The notes under the pieces: generated by a model
What the model saw: the letters and a program-made list of their open reading frames with translations, nothing else
Told to the model about the DNA's origin: nothing
Database searches by the model: none
Part shown: one piece after another, positions 9,763 to 21,634 of the stretch
How positions within the stretch are numbered: position 1 is the stretch's first letter
How the letters are laid out: every line of letters begins with the position of its first letter
NCBI GenBank assembly: GCA_003707065.3
Contig: PPXM03000010.1
Location: forward strand, 310,001 to 374,000
Direction: 5' to 3'
Origin: Trigonopsis variabilis
Taxonomy: Eukaryota > Ascomycota > Trigonopsidomycetes > Trigonopsidales > Trigonopsidaceae
Length of the DNA: 64,000 nucleotides
Made by a program: the position numbers and the translations under genes

Positions 9763-11370
9763 TCACACTGATTCCCACTTTTTACCAACCCGAACACAAA
9801 TATACATGAAGACTGGGACAATTACATTGTCGTTCATTCCGCTTGTGGCTTCCAAGGTAGCCGTCGCAAGCGCCGTTACCAACATTCCTTTAAACGACAA
9901 GCTATCCTGCACATGTCCGAGCGTTTTAAGAAGCGCCAACCCAACACATGACCCTACAACGAATGCAAGAGAGCCTTCAACGGTTTTAGACGACGAGGGC
10001 CATCGATGTCTTCCCCATGTTCGGCCCACCAAGCTTGCAGCAGCGTCTCCAAGTCCTAAGCAAACGATACCAGACGAAGAGCCCGAGAAAAAGATGGGCA
10101 GAGCAATACCAAGTAGAAGAAACAGATGCGATACAATAATTGGACCACAGGTATCCCGAGGATCAGTATACTTTCGGAGTCGGGTATTGAGAAAGCGACT
10201 GAAGGGAGGAACACCGTAGCATCGAAGCAGCTCCGATGCCAGAAATAGATAGAGTGCTCCTGAAATGGCCAATTGAACAAACGGCGAGTCGACGTTGCAG
10301 CCCAGAACAGTAAACATGAGGACTACCAAACCATGCCACACTTTTCTACGGCGGTCTCGGGGCCAGGACCGCGCATATCTGTCGACTAGAGGGATCACAA
10401 TGCACAAAAGAGAGCCCCAGTAAGAGATCATACCGAGATGCTTAAGGGATAGAAGTTCGGCCGCTAGAAATTGAACTAGCGTTGTCTCCAGGAGATGGGG
10501 AAGAATGAACACGGTTACTAGCGCCATCACTAGTAAATAAGCAAGAGATGTTCTCATCGTCAAAGAGTAAATTTGTGGGGAACTATCCGTGGCCGAGGCT
10601 TTGATCTGGTCAAGCCAAGGGAATAAGGGCCATAATGTGAAAAATGACCCAAGAATAAGGAATCGTAGCACAACCAGAGGAGGTGATGATGTTGCAAGGA
10701 TAAGATTGACTATTAAGTTTGAGAAAAGCTCAATCTCAGCCGAAGTCAGACTTGATTTACAACACGACTGAATCAATAACTGAAGATTATCGATCAAATC
10801 AGGGAGACCGTCAAGCACAGGCATGAACCACCAAGATAGAACATATCTCACCTGCTTGGGAAGAGGCAAACAATTTAAAGAAAAGGCAATATTAAGCAAT
10901 AAATGATCTTGATCACTAGCTACTGAGATCGTAAGAGGTAATAAGTAGAGGTAAAGAACTTGCGGAAACGACCAATAAGAATATCGAAGAAACAAGGTAC
11001 ATATGACCACCATACTATATAACAACAGCACCGTCTTGTCAAAATTATCATATAGAGTTAAACATAGTATCGAAACCCCCGTTATTAAGAGACTTTCTAT
11101 AGATTTTTGTATCCAAGATTGATTCCCTCCGTCATAAGGTGCCCGTTTCGCCATAACATACCGTCTTACTTTGCCTTTCATTCTTGGTTTATTTTCCATC
11201 TCAATGTCCGTACATGAATCATACCCACTGTCGCCAGCATAAATGTAATTGCGGGACCCCCTCCGTGATCGCCTCACGGTCTCGGGTGACTTTCCCTGGG
11301 TTCTCGTCCCAAGTACCGGTCCCGGTCTCATATATGTCCTAGGTATTACCACTGACCCACTAGAAGACAT
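9763..11370 (-). CDS. SEC59: dolichol kinase
   Basis: Single reading frame of 535 aa with a ~80-residue basic N-terminus and about 13 hydrophobic segments. The CTP-binding signature of dolichol kinases is near the C-terminus: GLGDAAASLVGRTWGRHRWP followed by KTVEGSLAF, then the ATSGMNDNVIVPV segment. The enzyme phosphorylates dolichol with CTP in the ER membrane for N-glycan, O-mannose and GPI precursor synthesis. It is convergent with the transporter gene (142 bp apart). Start chosen at the first ATG (11370); the basic leader makes a slightly shorter protein also possible. Confidence 0.88.
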   Translation of the reverse strand: MSSSGSVVIPRTYMRPGPVLGTRTQGKSPETVRRSRRGSRNYIYAGDSGYDSCTDIEMENKPRMKGKVRRYVMAKRAPYDGGNQSWIQKSIESLLITGVSILCLTLYDNFDKTVLLLYSMVVICTLFLRYSYWSFPQVLYLYLLPLTISVASDQDHLLLNIAFSLNCLPLPKQVRYVLSWWFMPVLDGLPDLIDNLQLLIQSCCKSSLTSAEIELFSNLIVNLILATSSPPLVVLRFLILGSFFTLWPLFPWLDQIKASATDSSPQIYSLTMRTSLAYLLVMALVTVFILPHLLETTLVQFLAAELLSLKHLGMISYWGSLLCIVIPLVDRYARSWPRDRRRKVWHGLVVLMFTVLGCNVDSPFVQLAISGALYLFLASELLRCYGVPPFSRFLNTRLRKYTDPRDTCGPIIVSHLFLLLGIALPIFFSGSSSGIVCLGLGDAAASLVGRTWGRHRWPSSSKTVEGSLAFVVGSCVGLALLKTLGHVQDSLSFKGMLVTALATATLEATSGMNDNVIVPVFMYICVRVGKKWESV

Positions 11371-11807
11371 AGAATCAACAGAACCTCGTTCTCAAATCTC
11401 GAAGCGAACGTGCTTTGGAACGAGGGTGCGATGAGCGTAACGTGACGACGGAACCGAGGGCAAAACACCATTCCGCATTTCCAACATCTTTTGCTAAAAA
11501 TGGATCAGAACGAAAACTCGCTTGTAACTCGATCAAGCTATAATAATTTACGTGTCGACGTGGCCGAATAACAGAAATGATCAACAGCGGCTCCAATGCA
11601 CACAGTTCAGCAGACCTATTGAATTCACGACGATTGCGATGTCAGCATTAGATAAAATGAACGTTAGCGATCAGCCTACGCACATGTCACATTTTTAATC
11701 CGGGTGACTTTTCAATTCACTTATATTACAATTCGTAACCCGAAAATACAGATCCCATAGATGTGCTTGTCCCAATAATATGCAATGCTCTCAGCGTTCT
11801 CCAACAG
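11371..11807. other. intergenic between two minus-strand genes
   Basis: 437 bp holding the 3' end of the upstream membrane-protein gene and the SEC59 promoter. No supported gene. Confidence 0.5.
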
Positions 11808-14262
11808 TTATGTGACCACCTTCTTGGCCGCAAACTTTATACAAAAAGAAAGAAGTTGAGACGTAGTGTAGATTCCCCCCACTAGGCCCACGCTCTTGCA
11901 GCCAATGTCCATCTTGGCCTTCGCAGTCGTGGGTCCAAAATCCACAAACTTCTTTCCTTCTTTCAATGCAATCTCTATAACATATTGCATCATCACAAAA
12001 TAAGCCCGATAATCCTTCCCTTTATCATAATCTAATCCTTGAAGGTCTGATGTGATGGTATCCCCTAATCGGAATAAGACACAAGTAGCAATCAAATCTT
12101 CGCCCACTTTTAAGAACATAAGAGACCTGTACGGCTCGCGCTCTTCCGGTCCTGGTTTCATTTGCATTAGAAAAGACTCGTCAGGTGCAGCCATCGTGGC
12201 AGTAGACCCCTCCTGAGCCCTCTTTTCGGCAATCTCCCGCCAAAGCCTCATCACTTCATGACACTCTTCGGGGGTAAATTCAGAACTCTCGTAGTATGAA
12301 CCACCAGCCTTTTCAAATGGACCGCTTTGGTTTCGATATTTGATAGCTTTGAGATACTGTTGTAAGGTCTGTCCTTGGTATGGTCGGAGATCGATGATGT
12401 TAGTGGCAGGAAGGGGAGTTCTGTTCCATCCAGATGCTAGAATAGAACGTTCACTCGAGTCGTGTTCGTAAGTAGGGTCTAGTAGCACGGTGCAATGTTG
12501 ACCGCGAGGCAATGTCGAATTCCAATCGGCCACTGCACGATGAACGGCCACAGATCGAGCAACAGGACGCCTCGTTTGGGAACAGTAAAAGATGGCCTCT
12601 CTAAATGGCCAATGAAATGCTAGTAAACCCATTCGTATGCAAAGAGGCTTGAAAAAAGATTCTGCTCCCAAGGTTCTAGTGAGAATACGTCCGAAGCGGC
12701 CTTTGACAGCAGCAGTTAGATCATAGTCGTCAACAAAAGTTAAGAAAACAATAGCTTCGGTAGCCATGAGTTTCTCATAGAAATCCTGGCTCATACCTCC
12801 GTTTTCCCGGTTGAGATTCTGCATCACCTCATCTGGGGTTTGCCCTGTCTTTTTTGCTAACTTTTTTAATTGGTTTTTGGTTAGCTTGGGGGGAGGCATT
12901 AGAGGATCGATTGAGCGTGGTTGAGTGAGCTCTTCCAAGACCATCTTCTCTTCATCCAGATCACGCCAAGCTCCCACATTCTCGTAAGCACGAGTGTTGT
13001 CGCCATCAGATCTGCCTTCACCATTTCCATCTACCGGTCGATAAGGTTTTGGCTCTGCTTCAGGGCGATAAATTCGCAGAACTTGACCACTAAGGTTATC
13101 AACCTGGGCATCAGCGTACATTCTCATCAAAGAGATGGCGGCTTCACCGTTAGGAGCTCCGGGAACGTTATGTCCATGCTGGTCAATTAATTTGGCGAAT
13201 GCTTGGAGCTGTTGCGGCGAATAGGCGTTGAGATCAATTGGCTCGACCGCAAGGTGAGAAGGCGGGTTTGACTGTAACTTGGTTGCGGAATAAAGGATTT
13301 CAGAGAGGAGCAAAAGACAAATTCCCAAGCAGACTGGATTGGCCACAGTCGTGGTAAGGGAGATGGCTTTAAAGGAGGGAGAGAAGGCCATTCGGATCGA
13401 CCATATGAAAAGGGCCAAGCAGAAGCAAATCGACAAGATCGACAATGCGATATGGAAGAGGATAAATTTGGCAAAGATTTTTGAGATTCTGTTGCGATCT
13501 TTGATAGCCACTGCTATAGCGAGACCAATTGTCGATGTTGAGCAAGTCATTGTAGCACAATATTGACAAGCCAGAAATGCCCTCACGTTAATATGAGAGA
13601 AGTAATCGGTGGACGATTTGACGGCCACAGGAGTCCAGTTTGCAACCATAAGGAGACAACTAAAAGCCAGTAGCAAGAAAGAACAGCTGATGAGACGCGT
13701 GCGACTGGGCATTGATGAAGGAGCTAATTTAAACAGCGTAAATAGAACCACAAAGATTGTCTCGGCAAACACCGCTATTGAGGAAATAGTCACGGAGGCG
13801 ACTCCACGAGAATCATTGGCCTCGTACCTGCTTTCAACCACCAAAGTCACCATTTTCAAGACAATGACAGCAAAAAGCATAACAACGATAATCTGGCGAA
13901 CCATGTAGAGTAGCATACGATTTGGAAGATTAGCACTTGAGCTGACTAGAGCGAGTCGAAATTTGAATGATAGCTCCGCCACCGCCAGAGTCATGATGAT
14001 GATTCCACAGACTGCTGGAGGGTACACTCTAGGCACATGGGCAACTGGAAGTGTCACATGAACAATAAGGTTCGCGATGTTCAGCCCTAAACAGATCAAT
14101 CCGACCAATAAAACGGAGGCAAATCTTCGATTAAATTGCCTACTCTGACGAGGTCCAAGACAGATCGGAGTACGATCTTGGTGTTCTGATAAGTTAGAAA
14201 AGAAATTTTATCGTGTTTATATCGGCGATCAAAAGGTGGATCGATAATCCCGCACGAGCCAT
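11808..14262 (-). CDS. polytopic membrane protein with C-terminal GNAT/FemAB-like domain
   Basis: The main exon (14185-11808) is one long frame without a usable in-frame ATG near its 5' end. A 3' splice site with CTAAC branch point (TTCTAACTTATCAG, ending 14186) precedes it. The best first exon is the 7-nt ATGGCTC at 14262-14256, joined by a 70-nt intron with a weak GTGCGG donor; this gives 794 aa, but the start is tentative. Residues ~30-330 hold about eight hydrophobic segments, followed by a hydrophilic linker with LTKNQLKKLAKKTGQTPDEV. The last ~330 aa resemble FemAB/BioF2-like acyltransferase folds, ending in LIATCVLFRLGD, FVDFGPTTAKAKMDIGCK. The acyl donor and acceptor are unknown; the family is recognised only by fold-like patterns. 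Confidence 0.6.
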
Positions 14263-17200
14263 CAACAGGTGAAGGCGAAATTGACTATCAATCCTCTTCA
14301 CAAGGATAACTATCGGTGAAGACAGATGTTAAGAATATATAAATGTCAAAAAAAACCGCGGAATGACTCTCTTAGAAAAGTCTTTTGAATGCTTTCAACA
14401 AAAGGTCAGGGTATAAAACTCAAAATGAACGGCAGAAACTCCTCGAATAAACAGGAAATCTGCCAAAAAAAAAATGCATACTGCAAGATTCAAACTGCTT
14501 GGAAAAAATAGAGAGCCCGACAGTCCGAAACACGATGACCGGGATTACTAACCTTTGTCAGATACCATTTGATAAGAGGGCGATTTCCTTGGACAATCAA
14601 CTAATTTAACACGATGGGGATGAATTTTTAGAAACAAGTCGAAGAGAGGGCGGTTAAGCAATCAAATAGTTTAGAGCAAGGGGATACACGTTGCGCTTTA
14701 TTAAGTACTGTTGAACTACGCAACGGCTACTAGGGATGACTGTTACAGGGCTGGATGCACCTTGGCAAAGGGGGGGCTGAGTAGAGAAGAAATCATCGTA
14801 GAAAAAGATCAGTCCAACCAAATCGCCAGAAATTTAGCAAGGTATAATTTCGCAATGAAATAATTATTAATATCAATGATAAAAGGCTATCTAGTTATCT
14901 TTCATGCTAATATTAAGATCATCTCGTCTTTTCCCTCTCCTTGTGTTGTCACGCATTCTGGCCATTTTGGGACTTTTGGACTTTCGAGGTCAAAAGTGCA
15001 AAGTGATGGAATTGTTGGAAAAAAAGCTTGGCACAGAGGCGAAGATGTATGAGATCCGCTGAAGAGAGCTGATTTGATAATAAACCTTATGCTTCTGAAA
15101 ATCGTTCTATTAAGATAATGTATAAAACAGTTTCCTGGTTTTTTCTAATCTCTTTTCAAAAAACGAACTTCTGAAATTGTCACGTGTTTCATCCCTTGTA
15201 TAGCCGTTTCCCAAGCTCCGAATCGTAGGATATTTACAAAACAGCCCTCGAGATTCATATCTTTAGGAATTGGATTAGAGTCGTACGAGAATGCTTGACA
15301 AGGTTTTATCATTGTTTCGCCATGACATTGTTCTATGGAATCGTCATGCGTGGTGAGTTGCAGAGCAACACGAGAACAATCGTGTGGTTTAAAGATGGAT
15401 TCGGTTAAGGCGGGTCAAAATCCCAAACTCTTCGCCGCAGGCTCTGAGGGCACTAAACATGATTTTCTCTAGACGGAGGGGCTCTCCCCGGATTTCTCGG
15501 ATTGTCATGGAAGAATCCAGACGAGGTTGTAATCAATAGAGGCACTAAATTAACGCTTTGGAGCTCCGAGCAAATTAGCTGAATGTAATCCGGTGCAGGT
15601 ATTTCTCAGGGGAAACAACCACTTGCTCTTTTTTCTCGGCAGAAAGCTTGCCGTAATCCAAGGGGCTTACAGTCTTGATGCCAAGAATTCCGGAGGTGAG
15701 GTCATCTTCGGAGTAGATGTGGATCCCAGTGACACATTACCTTGCTCTCCCAGGACTCCCTGTCAAGAAAATTAGTAGTCTTGGTGATCGTTGCAGCCGG
15801 TGACCTTTTTGTCTTACTTCGCATTATTATTGTTCAAGTCTCTAGAAGCTTTGACCTCAATACCGAGTAGGGCCGTTGTTCTATGCCAACGTCACAGTAA
15901 CTACATACTACGCACGAGGCTTCAGTGAGGTCATCGCTAATCAGACGAAATAGGAAAACAGATTTCCAAATCTCACAGCACTCAGACATCTAATATTAGA
16001 AGTATGCTTCCTTCGGGGAGGAAAGAATAGATATTGATTCCTGATCACAACGTTGACGAGGCTGATTTCGCACCCTTGTCTTATATCGTCTGTCATAGAG
16101 TTCTTCACGGAATACTAGAAGCATCGAGGACATTAGCTGGAATCATCTGAGACGTGGAGACAAGCTATCCAAGACTTGCCAAAAGATCGCTTGTGAGGGT
16201 GAGAGTCTCCAGTGATATAGAGAACATTACCTTTGTGACACCAAGCCACAAATAATGTACTAGTTGGTTTGATGGCTGCTTAAAAGACACCGGCTCAAAA
16301 GCCGAAAAAAAAGGTAATCCATTTCGACTGATTGACGCCTGTTTTCTCTACAAAGCTAAGGCTAAGCGTAAGTCCATTTCTCTAAAGAAAAGCCATGTTG
16401 TATTCTCCCTCTTTTTTCGCCTCTGTTATTGTTTTGTGAATCTTCTGCGGCCTGCTTTTCAGCGTGATTGCACGCTGGTTAGTTATTTGCCAAATAACCC
16501 CAATTGCTTCAGGTTCGTGAAACGATAGTTCTTCTGGTGCGCGTTCTTCAAGCCAATCTCACCCTCGGTATAATATACAGTGAGCAGCCCAAACCTTGAG
16601 CGAAGTAGTCTTATATCTACGGCAACGCACGTATGGCGAACCACTCCCAAATGAGAAAGGTGCGGTGTTTATTCAAGACAATTTGATGAAAGCTCGCAAT
16701 GTTTGGATCTCGAGTCTCATCTTCAATCGCGTTTTGTTGTTTTCGCTTATTGGCATTTTCAACTGCCTGGATTACTCGCTTTCCTGCCAAGGTCGCGTGG
16801 TAAAGTTCTTCATATAAGACGTAAAAAGTAGCTATACATGTCTCGCTAATACGCTCAATTGTTCGTTCGATCGGTTTGCTCAGCTCAGCTACACAAGTAA
16901 CCTGGAAGCCCCAACGGTAGCAGTCTTTAAGGCTAATTGTAGTATAGGTAGGACATGTTGCATGGTGATCAAGACCTACATGATAGCTTGTAAAACCTCT
17001 GTAACTCTATATTTCATTTATCTTGTCAACATGGCTAATTCTTCTAACTCTGAAACAAAGCGTGCTGCAACGTATTGAGATATAGCAAACAGGACAGTAG
17101 TCTATGTACGGTATCAAGACATTTCCAAAGTGTCTACGCTGAGGATACTGACATAAGCAATCTATCCTGTATTTCATATGTTCGTGAATAAACAGGGAGT

Positions 17201-18392
17201 CTTGACACACACATGCCGAGTGCAGGGTCTCAAAGAAAAGAGCAAATAGAAAAAAAAGAGTAGTGTATGCTAAAAGACACTCTAATAAGCAAATAATCAA
17301 ATTCTATGCAAATAATAAGCAAATAATAAGCAAATGAATATTGCATTCAATCCTTTATAGGGCCAGTAATGGCTGCATCCATCCTAGATCTCAACACAAT
17401 GTCGGTCCTTTATGACTCTTCTACTTCAGTAACGTCAATATGGTAGAAATACGTCTCGTCGATTGATTCTTTCTATCAAATCTATTTCCTACCTGTTTCA
17501 CCTTACCGAAACTACCATCAATTAAACTATGGAAAGATGTTTCTGAAGATTAGTTCTAAAATGTCTCACGAAGGGGTCTCTTTCCATGTACTCTTTAAAA
17601 CTAGTCGAGCTATGCTCTACGTCAATACATGCATGATCGAGTGAAACAGCATCCTTTTCTATCAAGAAGGTAGTCGATAGCACTCGAGGGCGTTCAAGTT
17701 TCACCTTCTACAACCCCTTACGGTTTGCATAACTAGCGGTCTGGTAGCGCAAGAGGAAATTTTGTGTCCAATTCTGGTCTAACCGATTGCTAATATGAAC
17801 ATACATCCGGCCCCGTAAGGTATATGACAGGTGCAGATCTACTGACTTGAAGAGAAGAGTAATTACTACGGCATGGATAGTGCTCAAGGGAAAGTTGTGC
17901 CATACAAACACTTCATAAAAATGGTGAATGCTCTGTGTATGTTTTCAGTTGTAAGATTAGGGCGCAGGCTTCCAGAGCACAATGACATATCACGCTGAGG
18001 CCAAAAACTCTATGATGCGTCTTGAGGGCATCGTTCCGGCAATCCTCGGATTTCAAATCCTATCGATGATGTCAGAAAGCCTTTGACGAGAAAGGAATCT
18101 CATCAAGATGCGAAGAACAGCCTGGTTTAGCAATAAAAAATCGCTTTTCTTTAGTGTTTACTGTCAGCTACCATAGATTATCAATAGAGCTTTACTTTAG
18201 ATCATCATCGTCACATAGGCCACCGCTTTAGGTATCTTAAGACATGCTACACGTTTTGTCCTTCCCAATCGGTCGTGTTAAGGTGAGTCCTGGGTGGCTG
18301 CAAGGTTGGAAAATAATAGAAGAGCAGGAGAAAAGACTTAAAAAGGCTGAATAGCTCGTATAGAATACTGTTTAGCCTCTAGACACTAAGAT
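14263..18392. other. 4.1-kb gene-poor interval
   Basis: No convincing gene, RNA or complete mobile element was found. The interval has an 11-bp tandem repeat (caaataataag, ~17310-17332) and, on the minus strand at 17911-17522, two stacked frames separated by one stop (see findings). The last few hundred bases hold the dehydrogenase promoter. Confidence 0.5.
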
Positions 18393-19655
18393 ATGCTCAA
18401 AGCAGGTGTCCAAAGGAGGTCGCTAGCTAAGGTTATTGGCACCGGGTCAAATTTTCAGCGTTGGCAGCGGAAACAGTGGATACCAACTGTGGCAGAGCGG
18501 CGCGGTCTCGGTCATGCCACCGAAGGAAATAAAAGACAGCGAGAAGATCCACAATTGACAATGGAAGCTTTACGATATTATGGACGCCACGATATTCGGG
18601 TCGAACGAATACCGCGACCCAAGATAGAGAGGTCGACAGACGTGCTGATTGCACCTCAATGGTGCGGTATCTGTGGGTCTGATCTACATGAGTACCTTGA
18701 TGGACCTATTTTTGCTCCTCCAAAAGGCCATCCTCATCCAGTTACTCATGACACCGTTCCTATTACTCTTGGTCATGAGATGAGCGGCATTGTTATCGAA
18801 GTGGGTGCAGATGTTGTTACTCCCAAGGTGGGGGATAGAGTCTGCGTTGAAGCTACCGTCCGATGTAATAAATGTTGGCAATGCACTCATGGGTGCACTA
18901 ACCTCTGTCCTGAAGGAGGTTTCATTGGTCTATCCGGAGGCGGCGGCGGTCTGTCCGAAGCAGTCATTGTTCCAGCCAACCAGACATTGGTCATTCCCGA
19001 TGATATGCCATTCACAGTTGGTGCTCTATGTGAACCGCTTTCGGTTGCCTTTCACGCTGTGCGAAAATCCGGCTTCAAGAAAGGAGAAACTGCCTTGATT
19101 TGCGGGGGAGGCCCCATTGGTATTGCTACCATTTTTGCTCTTCGCGCTCATGATGCTTCGCATATCTTTGTCTCTGAACCGGCTGAGGCTAGACGCAACC
19201 AGTGCCGCGACTTTGGCGCAACCGTGATTGACCCGACCCACCAAGATGCAGTCAATACTTGTAAGACAGCTACTAATGAATTGGGTGTTGACCGTGCTTT
19301 TGATTGCTCAGGCATCCAAGTGACTTTTGACACCTGTCTCCAAGCAATCCGTCCCGAGGGCACGGCCATGAACGTTGCTATCTGGGGTCACGGATGCACA
19401 TTGTATCCCAATGATGTCTTGAAGGCTGAAAAGCATCTTACAGGTTGCATTGGTTATACCATTGAAGATTTTAAGGATGTCTTGGCTGCATACAAGGCCG
19501 GTAAACTTACTGGGGTTGAGAAGATGATTACTGCCAAGATCCCTGTCGAGGAGGTCGTCTCGGTTGGCTTTGAAGAGCTCACGAAACATAAGGAGAGACA
19601 TATCAAGATTTTGTGCACAGCTCAGAAGGACCTTAAGAGTCAATGCACTCTTTAA
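18393..19655 (+). CDS. zinc alcohol dehydrogenase, (R,R)-butanediol dehydrogenase type
   Basis: Intronless, 420 aa. Medium-chain dehydrogenase with catalytic-zinc motifs CGICGSDLHEY and GHEMSG, a four-Cys structural-zinc lobe (CNKCWQCTHGCTNLC), and the Rossmann motif GGGPIGIA. The sequence, including the EALRYYGRHDIRVE opening, matches yeast Bdh1-type enzymes, which interconvert acetoin and 2,3-butanediol with NAD(H). The fold starts at Met57 (ATG 18561). The 56 residues before it are rich in Arg/Lys with few acidic residues, so this could be a mitochondrial presequence or the real start may be 18561. Both ATGs have a purine at -3. Confidence 0.85.
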   Translation: MLKAGVQRRSLAKVIGTGSNFQRWQRKQWIPTVAERRGLGHATEGNKRQREDPQLTMEALRYYGRHDIRVERIPRPKIERSTDVLIAPQWCGICGSDLHEYLDGPIFAPPKGHPHPVTHDTVPITLGHEMSGIVIEVGADVVTPKVGDRVCVEATVRCNKCWQCTHGCTNLCPEGGFIGLSGGGGGLSEAVIVPANQTLVIPDDMPFTVGALCEPLSVAFHAVRKSGFKKGETALICGGGPIGIATIFALRAHDASHIFVSEPAEARRNQCRDFGATVIDPTHQDAVNTCKTATNELGVDRAFDCSGIQVTFDTCLQAIRPEGTAMNVAIWGHGCTLYPNDVLKAEKHLTGCIGYTIEDFKDVLAAYKAGKLTGVEKMITAKIPVEEVVSVGFEELTKHKERHIKILCTAQKDLKSQCTL

Positions 19656-19783
19656 AGTGATCGTCTTTTCGGAGACTCTAAGGGCTATATAGTATTGTGT
19701 AGATATCTGAATGAGTTTGATTACATCCGCCTGACCAGTAACATTAATTTGCTTAAGTAATTACATTGAAACATTAATTAGGT

Positions 19784-21634
19784 TCAGTTTTCGTTAGACT
19801 CGAGCGAAGGAGGAGTATCAGTACTGGTAGAACGTCGCCTACGTCTAAACCAATTGAGCGGGTAAAGAGGGTCGGACTCTCCTTCCTTTTGGAGACCAAC
19901 CTCTTCCAAGGATTGGGTAGACTCCATTCGGCGGTCACGAAGGAAAAAGGCAAAAAAGAGTAGAGGCACACAGAGACAAACGCCGACAATAGTGAGAAGT
20001 CGCTGGATGTAACGGTATGACGTGACGACAGCCATTCGTTCAGGGGTGCCCCAAGGATAGTCAATGATAAAGTAAAAGGGAGAACCATATGCATAAGCTG
20101 CGATCGAAGAATTGCTGGTGACGCTCGCTAGCTCAGTCTCCAAATGCTTAGGTAGGAGCTGAGTCCACATGGCGCCGGAAATAGTGGCTCCAAACGCAGA
20201 GCCCACGCTATATGCCGATAAATAAAGACCAGTGACGATAGCCATGTGCTCATGATTAGTGCAAGACTGGATCGAGGCCTGGACTGGATAAGTAAAGAAT
20301 CCAGCCCCAAAGCCTAAGAGACACTGAGATCCAATGATACCGCTATGGGAGTCACTACCACCTCTGAATCGAACCAGCATACCCATAGCTGTCATATAGA
20401 TGCAGATACCCCAGATGATAAAGCCTTTCAGTCGTCTCACTTTGATTACAACCAAGCCTAGAATAGATCCTGTGATGACTGAGACAAAAGAGTAAAGAGA
20501 GCTAATTCTGTTTGCCGACTTGATCGATTCATTGAAACCAACGACGAGAACCGTATATAGGTAGTCGCCTTGCATATACCATACGATGTCCAAAAAGATG
20601 GCGATGCACAGTGCAGCCCAAACACCCCGGTCCTTGCATAGATGAAGAGGGAGAAGAGGATACTTGGCATATCGCTCCCACACGATGAATGCAGGGATTA
20701 CGGCGAATCCGACGCAAAGAGGAGCAATGATGGCTCCTCGTTTCCATTCAGCATGAATACCACCGGCCAATGTCAACGGAACAAGAATCAGAGTGAGAAC
20801 GGCAATCAAAAGAATAATTCCAATGACATCCAACGTCCAAAACAAGTTAACAAGAAACTTCCATAGACCAAGTTGCTGGTAAATGGATTTTTCGGTCTTC
20901 ATAGTCTGCCATTCGACACTCTTTCTAGCTCTGTACCGCATATGCAATAGGGCAAGAAGCATGGGAATGCTAAAGAATGGGAGAATGATCGCCCACATAC
21001 CAATACCCCAAGACCATTGGAGGCCGATGTCTTGGGTGATGTTGCCCGAAATCCAGGTGTTGATGATAAAAGGCATGGCAGGAACAAAGGAGGCCAGGAG
21101 ACGCCAGTTCAAATAAGACATATCTCCTGAAATAACCTCTACCATTAGCTGTAAGCCAGTGTATCCGACTTGATAAAGAATAGCACCACCGGCGAACCTC
21201 TGGACGTCATAAGCCTGAGACTCAATGATGGTTCCCACCACATAAAACAGGATAGAGACAAACAACAACTCTGCGCGGCCGAATACATCCGAAAGACGCG
21301 CATATGTCGGCTGAGCAGCAGCAGCAATAATGGCTCTCAATACGTTGACCGTTGACAGTAGCGAATGCTCAGCATAGGAAGATGTCGCTGTGGCCTGGTA
21401 GACATATCTAACCATACCATCCAAGCCGTAAGAATAAGCAATCAAGAATATAAAGAAAAAGACAACACATTTTCCGATAAAAGCATATTGAGAAGCCTCA
21501 AGCTCGATTTTTCGGACTCCCAATGTCTTCTCATTTCCTTTTTCGTCAACGATTTCATCATTCAAGCTCAGCTGAGGTGAAACTTCCTTTCTCTCAGCAT
21601 CTCTTTCAGCGTCTCTTTCGGGCTCTTCGTTCAT
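19784..21634 (-). CDS. siderophore-iron transporter, ARN/SIT-type MFS
   Basis: Intronless, 616 aa with about 14 membrane segments. Signature stretches of the fungal siderophore transporter family are present: YSYGLDGMVRYVYQ in TM1, PTYARLSDVFGRAELL (MFS motif A), VGTIIESQAYDVQRFAGG and YQVGYTGLQLMVE. The N-terminus contains a short ERDAERDAER repeat. It should take up ferric hydroxamate siderophores, at the plasma membrane or from endosomes; the specific siderophore cannot be predicted. It is convergent with the dehydrogenase gene (128 bp apart). Confidence 0.88.
   Translation of the reverse strand: MNEEPERDAERDAERKEVSPQLSLNDEIVDEKGNEKTLGVRKIELEASQYAFIGKCVVFFFIFLIAYSYGLDGMVRYVYQATATSSYAEHSLLSTVNVLRAIIAAAAQPTYARLSDVFGRAELLFVSILFYVVGTIIESQAYDVQRFAGGAILYQVGYTGLQLMVEVISGDMSYLNWRLLASFVPAMPFIINTWISGNITQDIGLQWSWGIGMWAIILPFFSIPMLLALLHMRYRARKSVEWQTMKTEKSIYQQLGLWKFLVNLFWTLDVIGIILLIAVLTLILVPLTLAGGIHAEWKRGAIIAPLCVGFAVIPAFIVWERYAKYPLLPLHLCKDRGVWAALCIAIFLDIVWYMQGDYLYTVLVVGFNESIKSANRISSLYSFVSVITGSILGLVVIKVRRLKGFIIWGICIYMTAMGMLVRFRGGSDSHSGIIGSQCLLGFGAGFFTYPVQASIQSCTNHEHMAIVTGLYLSAYSVGSAFGATISGAMWTQLLPKHLETELASVTSNSSIAAYAYGSPFYFIIDYPWGTPERMAVVTSYRYIQRLLTIVGVCLCVPLLFFAFFLRDRRMESTQSLEEVGLQKEGESDPLYPLNWFRRRRRSTSTDTPPSLESNEN

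Noticed and set aside
9806-10219. Plus-strand 137-codon frame opposite SEC59
   Set aside because: No family resemblance and fully covered by the dolichol kinase motifs on the other strand.
14465-14545. tRNA-like stretch on the minus strand
   Set aside because: A T-arm-like segment is visible but the acceptor strands do not pair and no anticodon stem fits.
14263-18392. Retroelement or DNA transposon in the gene-poor gaps (also 37369-41356)
   Set aside because: No terminal repeats, target-site duplications or recognisable transposase or polymerase fragments were found.
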